In this document: positions 5,545-6,603 of the stretch, piece by piece
Numbering within the stretch: the first letter of the stretch is position 1
Layout of the letters: each line of letters starts with the position of its first letter
From: Saprospiraceae bacterium
GTDB lineage: Bacteria > Bacteroidota > Bacteroidia > Chitinophagales > Saprospiraceae
Assembly: GCA_023300255.1 (NCBI GenBank)
Contig: JALZWC010000357.1
Location: 1 to 6,603 of the forward strand
Direction of reading: 5' to 3'
DNA length: 6,603 nucleotides
The notes under the pieces: generated by a model
Told to the model about the DNA's origin: nothing
The model's database searches: none
The model's input: the letters and a program-made list of their open reading frames with translations, nothing else
Position numbers and translations under genes: made by a program

Positions 5545-5578
5545 GTGATTAGAGTTAAGCGATTAGAATTTAAGAAGA
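5536..5578. repeat. Short direct repeats and hairpin across the glycosyltransferase stop
   Basis: Two near-identical 14-15 base units, ttaagtgattagag (5541-5554) and ttaagcgattagaat (5555-5569), are followed by a third ttaag. The arms tcttcttaa (5536-5544) and ttaagaaga (5570-5578) form a perfect 9-bp stem enclosing them. The left arm contains the TAA stop codon. Probably local slippage duplication; a weak terminator or translational element is possible. Confidence 0.4.
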
Positions 5579-5627
5579 CGTACAATTTATTAATCCCTTA
5601 TCGAAAAGTTCAACATCAACAAATTAT

Positions 5628-6368
5628 ATGACTAAACAACATTCTTTTAAGGAGTTAGATATTGAAGGATTGGAAGCATTAGAAGCCATATCTGTAGCTC
5701 CTCAATTCAATGAGTGGATGTATCAAACGATTAGTAGTAATCTCAATGGAAAAATATTAGAAATTGGAAGTGGAATTGGAAATATTTCTAACTGCTTTTT
5801 AGAAGATAATCACTCTATTCTTCTAACGGATATTCGTAAGAATTATTTAAACTACTTAAAAGCTAATCTTGAAAGTAAAGATACACTACTAGGCATACGT
5901 CAACTAGATTTAGTACATCCAAAATTTGAAATTATTTATAAGGACTTGCTAGGGCAATTTGATGGTGTATTTGCCTTGAATGTTGTGGAACATATCGAAG
6001 ATGATTCCTTGGCAATTGCGAATTGCTATAAGCTCTTAAAAAAAGGAGGATCCTTAGTTATATTAGTACCTGCCTATCAATGGCTTTTCAATAGCTTTGA
6101 TATTGGCCTAGAACATTATCGAAGGTACACAAAAAAATCTCTTACGAAGCTTTTTAAAAAAAGTAAATTTTCCATTAATCATACTCAATACTTTAATTTC
6201 GCAGGTATCTTGGGTTGGTTAGTTTCAGGTACTATTCTCAAAAAAAAAATAATTCCTAAAGGACAAATGATTCTTTACAACACTTTAGTCCCTATATTTA
6301 AAATTGTAGATAAATTACTATTAAATAAAATTGGTTTGTCGGTAATCGTAGAAGGTACTAAGCAGTAG
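5628..6368 (+). CDS. Class I SAM-dependent methyltransferase
   Basis: This 246-residue protein has a standard Rossmann methyltransferase core. Motif I is EIGSGIGN at 45-52 (S-adenosylmethionine binding), motif II ends in Asp68 (LLTDI), an acidic LDL at 93-95 probably contacts the adenine, and FDGVFALNVVEHIEDD at 111-126 is the methyltransf_11/12-type motif IV region with its characteristic VEH. KKGGSLVILVPAYQWLFNSFD follows, and HYRRYTKKSL at 163-172 marks the subgroup that commonly lies beside polyprenyl-type glycosyltransferases. The C-terminal part (about 185-235) has hydrophobic segments that may touch the membrane but no clear transmembrane anchor. The start is the ATG at 5628, 83 bp after the glycosyltransferase stop; no SD is seen. 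A glycan or lipid-linked intermediate is the likely substrate by context only. Confidence 0.9.
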   Translation: MTKQHSFKELDIEGLEALEAISVAPQFNEWMYQTISSNLNGKILEIGSGIGNISNCFLEDNHSILLTDIRKNYLNYLKANLESKDTLLGIRQLDLVHPKFEIIYKDLLGQFDGVFALNVVEHIEDDSLAIANCYKLLKKGGSLVILVPAYQWLFNSFDIGLEHYRRYTKKSLTKLFKKSKFSINHTQYFNFAGILGWLVSGTILKKKIIPKGQMILYNTLVPIFKIVDKLLLNKIGLSVIVEGTKQ

Positions 6369-6603
6369 GATTCTCCATTCAAAATGAACAATAAGAAAGA
6401 GTAAAGGCGAAATAAATTTCCGATCTATTATAAGTTGATTTTTAACTAATTCCGAAACAGTTTCTTACAATATAAACAAGATTTTATAGTTACCTTATAG
6501 TATAAGTGAAAGGAATTAAATAAGTTGAGCCAGAAGGCGCAGTTATTTTTTCTTCTAAGAAATTCAAAAAATCAGTGCATAGCCTAGCTACGGACTTACT
6601 TTT
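6369..6603. other. Right-end region without a supportable gene
   Basis: No complete gene is seen. A minus-strand frame is open from the window edge (6603) to a TAA at 6490-6492 (37 residues), which could be the 3' end of a neighbouring gene or a chance opening. Bases around 6571-6600, including a gcatagcctagctacgg segment, look more structured and GC-richer than their surroundings and may be the edge of another intergenic repeat. I see no terminator after the methyltransferase. Confidence 0.35.

Overview
The window looks like chromosomal DNA from a low-GC member of the Bacteroidota. The evidence is two DUF4252 proteins (a family found mostly in this phylum), AT-rich coding sequence, start codons mostly without an obvious Shine-Dalgarno sequence, and typical Bacteroidota accessory families (E-loop ABC-2 exporter, CPBP protease, DPM1-like glycosyltransferase). 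A Saprospiria-like lineage is possible, but this is inference.

Layout: (1) 1-1204, two consecutive + strand DUF4252 genes. The first is cut by the left edge and the second is a probable lipoprotein; a perfect 15-bp hairpin lies between them. (2) 1205-1548, a gene-free, GC-richer array of short palindromes. It is two tandem copies of a ~159-bp super-unit, itself made of 36-bp-spaced hairpins plus an inserted second hairpin type. (3) 1569-3420, an ABC exporter: ATPase then ABC-2 permease, separated by a 27-bp near-perfect inverted repeat. (4) 3421-3699, intergenic DNA holding a ~125-bp MITE-like imperfect palindrome. (5) 4512-3700, a CPBP intramembrane protease on the minus strand, convergent with the exporter. 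(6) 4513-4824, a gene-free divergent region with one bulged hairpin. (7) 4825-6368, a family 2 glycosyltransferase and a class I methyltransferase, probably cotranscribed. (8) 6369-6603, no supportable gene.

How the genes work together: the ATPase and permease should form one export complex. The glycosyltransferase and methyltransferase probably act in one glycoconjugate or polyprenyl-linked pathway. The two DUF4252 proteins probably work at the cell envelope, but the family has no firm function. I did not find a convincing new multi-gene system. The most unusual content is the set of intergenic palindromic repeats. The super-structured array at 1205-1548 leads it: its stem variants are consistent with pairing in + strand RNA, and it occupies the whole leader of the ABC operon.
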